The notes beneath the pieces are model-generated. The model saw only the letters and a program-made list of their open reading frames with translations. It was not told the DNA's origin and searched no databases. This document shows positions 6,237-8,702 of a stretch of 8,702 nucleotides of DNA, piece by piece; position 1 is the first letter of the stretch, and each line of letters opens with the position of its first letter. Both the position numbers and the translations under genes were made by a program. This DNA comes from an uncultured Eubacteriales bacterium (GTDB lineage: Bacteria; Bacillota; Clostridia; Lachnospirales; Lachnospiraceae), in assembly GCA_949297565.1 (NCBI GenBank), contig CASFUI010000179.1:1-8702 (forward strand), written 5' to 3'.

Positions 6237-6256
6237 TTATATCACTCCACACCCCC
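6237..6256. other. right attachment junction of the element (host peptidase 5' side)
   Basis: On the minus strand the host run GGGGG (6256-6252) is followed by TG and the element arm TGGAGTGATATAA (6249-6237), an inverted relative of the left arm. The arm itself supplies the in-frame TAA (6239-6237) that truncates the peptidase, adding C-G-V-I after Gly510. Confidence 0.75.
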
Positions 6257-7781
6257 ATTCCATTAAAAGTGCGGCGCTGCCCGTAACAAACGGCGTTGCA
6301 AATGAAGTACCTGTAACAACTGTCCTCTCGTCAAGACGCACGCCTTCCCCCGGAGCCACCAAATCAGGCTTGGATGTAACCGCTGACCCCACGGAAATAA
6401 CATAGCCTCTTCCGGAAAACGGAGACGGATTACCAAGAGCAGCATTGTAAGACCCGACTGTTATAACATTCGGAGCCGTTGACGGCACTGTAAGCGTTAC
6501 ATTGCTGTCAGGCCGCGTAAATCCTGTTCCCTGATTTGTCGCATTAATCGACGGCAGCCACATATCAAAACGTCCTGTCCTTATACGGTTTGGAATAAGT
6601 CTTATTATCCATATACCTGAAAGAATATAATTTCTCTCGGGTATCATATCAATATATATTTCCTGCCTAACGCTGAACGGCATTGGCTGTCCGTAATATG
6701 TCAAAACCTCTGTTCCGTCTGAACTAGTTCTGTTCACTGTATTGTAGCGGCTTATGCGTCCAAGGTTCTTTCCGGCAGGACTGATAATCTCAACATCAAA
6801 ATCATCCCAGTATTCTTTCCATATCTGTATATTTAATGAAGTCTCATATGTACTCACAGCCAGCTCAACCGTATATTCCTCACCGTTTTTCAAAACTCCG
6901 GAGGCATGAACCGCTCCCAGCCCCTCGTTTCCGCTGCCTACACACACTGAAGATTTCCATGCCGCCGCAGCGCTGTTTATAAATGTCTCCTGGATTGATG
7001 TTCCCGTATGGTCTCCGTAATTGTTTCCAAAGCTTATATTGACAGCAACAGGCATATTATAGGACGCCGCCTTTTTTATACAATAATCCACCGCCCTCAT
7101 GAGCTGAGTTGTTCTGGGAAATGCGTTTCTGCCCGATGTACCCATTTTCACAGCTATAATTCCCGACTTCGGCGCTACTCCGTTATTGCCGCAGGCTATT
7201 CTGGCAACCTGTGTTCCGTGTCCGTTATAATCAAACCCCGGAGCCTGCTTTCCCTGCGGATTTAAAATATAACTGTTTATATCTTCGCTGTCATATTCGG
7301 TACCGCTGTCCTGCTCCCATATATTTAAAATACGAGTAGTCTTATCGGGATTTTGAAACTCAGTAAGCATAACATCTATTCCCGTATCAATCACAGCCAC
7401 AATCACACCTTCTCCATAAAGATTGTACGGGTTATCTGCCCCCTGCTGAAGCTGCGTAATACAGCTTGCCGCTTTTTCACTTAAAAGTTCAAAGTACAAA
7501 AGCTTCGGTTTTTCAATAAACTCAACCTGCTTTTCCCTCGAAATAGACTCGATATAACGCTTGGGTGTTATTATGACAGCGTATTGATTGAGCAGCTCAT
7601 ATACAACTATTCCCGGGTATTTGTCTTTTAGCTCAGAAATGCTGTCAATATATTTTACAATCAGTTCCCATGTATCCTCCTCCTCGTTTACTCCGGCATT
7701 TAAATCGGGAGATTTCTCTCTTTCCTGCTCAGTAACATCCAAACTTATATTCAGCAGTGTCTCCAGCTTCTGGTTTGCCAT
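6237..7781 (-). CDS. S8 subtilisin-like peptidase (Csp-like), interrupted by the element after codon 510
   Basis: 514-aa product, of which 1-510 are native. There is no signal peptide, so it is probably cytoplasmic or spore-localised. Residues 40-105 resemble a short prodomain. The subtilase core has the complete triad: D132 in A-V-I-D-T-G-I-D, H188 in N-G-H-G-T and S493 in G-T-S-F-A-T-P, with oxyanion N284 in G-S-G-N-E-G. Residues about 290-430 form an inserted beta-rich segment like the jelly-roll of clostridial CspB germination proteases. The chain reaches A-A-L-L-M-E-W-G and then gains C-G-V-I before a foreign stop. Family members continue for about 55 more residues, and exactly that segment is encoded at 1384-1212. 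The truncated chain lacks the last helices of the fold and is probably inactive. The ATG has GAGGG 7 bases upstream. Csp proteins activate cortex hydrolases in germination, but many clostridial S8 relatives have unknown roles. Confidence 0.93.
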   Translation of the reverse strand: MANQKLETLLNISLDVTEQEREKSPDLNAGVNEEEDTWELIVKYIDSISELKDKYPGIVVYELLNQYAVIITPKRYIESISREKQVEFIEKPKLLYFELLSEKAASCITQLQQGADNPYNLYGEGVIVAVIDTGIDVMLTEFQNPDKTTRILNIWEQDSGTEYDSEDINSYILNPQGKQAPGFDYNGHGTQVARIACGNNGVAPKSGIIAVKMGTSGRNAFPRTTQLMRAVDYCIKKAASYNMPVAVNISFGNNYGDHTGTSIQETFINSAAAAWKSSVCVGSGNEGLGAVHASGVLKNGEEYTVELAVSTYETSLNIQIWKEYWDDFDVEIISPAGKNLGRISRYNTVNRTSSDGTEVLTYYGQPMPFSVRQEIYIDMIPERNYILSGIWIIRLIPNRIRTGRFDMWLPSINATNQGTGFTRPDSNVTLTVPSTAPNVITVGSYNAALGNPSPFSGRGYVISVGSAVTSKPDLVAPGEGVRLDERTVVTGTSFATPFVTGSAALLMEWGCGVI

Positions 7782-7858
7782 ATATTTATCCCTCTCAACG
7801 CTTCTGCTTTTGTTTTATTATTATTGCAGGTTGGCGCTGCGCGTTACTGTTTGAACGC

Positions 7859-7895
7859 AAAAGAGCCGACGCATCAGATAAATTTGCGTCAGCTC
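7859..7895 (-). terminator. intrinsic terminator between the small membrane gene and the peptidase
   Basis: Minus strand GAGCTGACGCA (7895-7885) pairs with TGCGTCGGCTC (7873-7863) over 11 positions with one T-G wobble, an 11-base loop and then TTTT. It lies about 100 bases past the upstream gene and about 80 before the peptidase ATG, so the peptidase likely has its own promoter in 7782-7858. I could not assign one. Confidence 0.7.
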
Positions 7896-7993
7896 ACAGC
7901 ACAAAATAATTTTAAATATGCCTATATACTTCATATATTCTCTGATACGTCAGCCCTGTGTATCAATATTTCCAGCTTGAATTGTTATAAATA

Positions 7994-8227
7994 TCAAGAA
8001 ATGAGTAAATAAGTAAAAAACGCAGCCACACATAATATAACAACAATTACAGTAAATATTACCTTCTTTACGCTTCTGCGCTTTTTAGTCCTGGACTGCA
8101 TATACTCCCTGTTGGATTCCTTTGATATTTCCTCGCTGAAATCCATATCCTTATACATACTCTTCTGGACTTCCAACCCCAGCAAATCCATGGTGTTGTC
8201 ATCGCTTCCAAATTCTCCGAACGGCAT
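7994..8227 (-). CDS. small C-terminally anchored membrane protein, function unknown
   Basis: 77-aa protein not recognised as a known family. Residues 1-45 are acidic and soluble (G-E-F-G-S-D-D-N-T-M-D-L-L-G-L-E), 46-54 are basic (T-K-K-R-R-S-V-K-K), and 55-76 form one hydrophobic helix rich in V, I, L, F and A reaching the C-terminus. This suggests a single-pass protein with its N-terminus in the cytoplasm. AGGAGG lies 9 bases before the ATG. Only three bases separate it from the upstream membrane-protein gene, so the two are probably one operon and may act together. It lies outside the element and before the terminator that precedes the peptidase. Confidence 0.75.
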   Translation of the reverse strand: MPFGEFGSDDNTMDLLGLEVQKSMYKDMDFSEEISKESNREYMQSRTKKRRSVKKVIFTVIVVILCVAAFFTYLLIS

Positions 8228-8230
8228 AAG

Positions 8231-8702
8231 CTACAACCTCCTCACCGCAATTATTTTTTTTGCGCTTCTGTATATAACATACACTTCCACAACGGCAAAT
8301 AACACAATAGCCGTGTACCTCACCACCCAGTATAAAACTGTAAACTCAGGCACAGCATTCTCTTCATTGCCGTCGATATAGTAAAACCTCATTGTGTCTG
8401 TTCCGCTTTCGTAAAATAAACTCTTGCCGCATCTGAATTCAAGCTTTTTGTCATTTATCATTCCATAGAACTGATATTCATTTTTATTCTCATAATATTG
8501 CAGTTCTATAAAATTTCCTTCTGTGACCAAATCATTGAAAAACAGATTGCTTCTGAGAGCATCAGCCAATACCACAAAGTCTATAAGTAAAAAAATTGAG
8601 AATATAATTATTATTTTTATTTTTTTATTTACAGCCGCTCTCTTTTCTCTCATAAAGAGCCATTGTTCATATTCCGTATCTTTGCTCTCTTTGATTATCT
8701 TG
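8231..8702 (-). CDS. two-helix membrane protein, function unknown, probably runs off the window
   Basis: From the ATG at 8653 this gives 140 residues. A basic start (R-E-K-R-A-A-V-N-K-K) leads to a hydrophobic helix at about 11-32. A soluble, probably extracytoplasmic region at about 35-98 is rich in N, Y and E, and a second helix at about 104-127 ends with basic residues. The frame is open upstream all the way to the window edge (16 further codons, E-Y-E-Q-W-L-F just before the Met), and there is no ribosome site before 8653. I therefore think the true start lies outside the window. The family is not recognised. The following small membrane gene starts three bases after the stop, indicating an operon. 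Confidence 0.7.
   Translation of the reverse strand, partial: KIIKESKDTEYEQWLFMREKRAAVNKKIKIIIIFSIFLLIDFVVLADALRSNLFFNDLVTEGNFIELQYYENKNEYQFYGMINDKKLEFRCGKSLFYESGTDTMRFYYIDGNEENAVPEFTVLYWVVRYTAIVLFAVVEVYVIYRSAKKIIAVRRL

Larger units (their letters stand above)
1385..6253 (-). mobile_element. 4,869-bp skin-like serine-recombinase element inserted in an S8 peptidase gene
   Basis: The element separates the two halves of one peptidase gene. Its boundaries follow from restoring the reading frame: GGGG at 6255-6252 aligns with GGGG at 1386-1383, and collapsing the two copies gives TGG-GGG-ATA (W-G-I). The coordinates place the crossover at the dyad centre, and any point within the four shared G is equivalent. 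Contents in transcription order: leader with repeats, LytTR regulator, XRE regulator, terminator, TnpW-like protein, and two large serine recombinases. All run in the same direction as the host gene. There are no phage structural, conjugation or replication genes, so it could move or excise by recombinase action but has no visible means of transfer. Both recombinases keep their catalytic motifs, suggesting it is still active. Known parallels in type are skin elements that interrupt sigK. The name is by analogy only. Confidence 0.88.

Noticed and set aside
6237..7781. Reading the 514-aa peptidase as a complete, normal-length gene
   Set aside because: The chain stops right after the catalytic-serine helix, lacks the last part of the subtilase fold, and its missing C-terminus is encoded at 1384-1212 in a perfectly matching frame.
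1..8702. CRISPR array, tRNA or rRNA genes, phage structural genes
   Set aside because: No regularly spaced repeats, no cloverleaf or rRNA-like sequence, and no capsid, tail, terminase or conjugation proteins were seen on either strand.

Overview
The window looks like a Clostridia (probably Lachnospiraceae) chromosome. It is moderately AT-rich with strong AGGAGG-type ribosome sites, and every recognisable gene is on the minus strand. Typical of that group are an S8 subtilase of the clostridial Csp type, an HD-GYP response regulator, LytTR and XRE regulators, and large serine recombinases. The genus assignment is inference.

The central observation is that an S8 peptidase gene is split by a 4,869-bp element. 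Its first 510 codons lie at 7781 down to 6252 and carry the complete Asp-His-Ser triad. They run into a foreign TAA 17 residues after the catalytic serine region. The missing C-terminus (56 codons beginning I-A-R-G-N-D-P-Y-L-Y-G-E-K) lies almost 5 kb away at 1384-1212, just past the last recombinase gene. Joining the halves across a shared GGGG gives one in-frame 566-codon gene reading M-E-W-G-I-A-R-G-N-D at the join. The element length is a multiple of three. The two element ends carry inverted 13-bp sequences (11/13 identical), so the excised circle would have a dyad-symmetric attP.

In transcription order (right to left), the host side has a membrane protein gene that is open to the window edge (8702-8231), a small C-terminally anchored protein (8227-7994), a terminator, and the 5' part of the peptidase. 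The element follows: a 212-bp gene-free leader with tandem and inverted repeats, an orphan LytTR response regulator (6024-5284), an XRE regulator (5195-4878), and a strong terminator. A second unit then encodes a 71-aa TnpW-like protein and two large serine recombinases whose genes overlap (4763-1434). After the left junction come the 3' end of the peptidase gene and an HD-GYP response regulator (1099-74) with its own promoter.

The layout resembles the skin-type elements that interrupt sporulation genes such as sigK: a minimal element carries paired recombinases and its own regulators, and excision would restore a host protease. Whether excision occurs, when it occurs, and whether the peptidase acts in spores cannot be read from the sequence.
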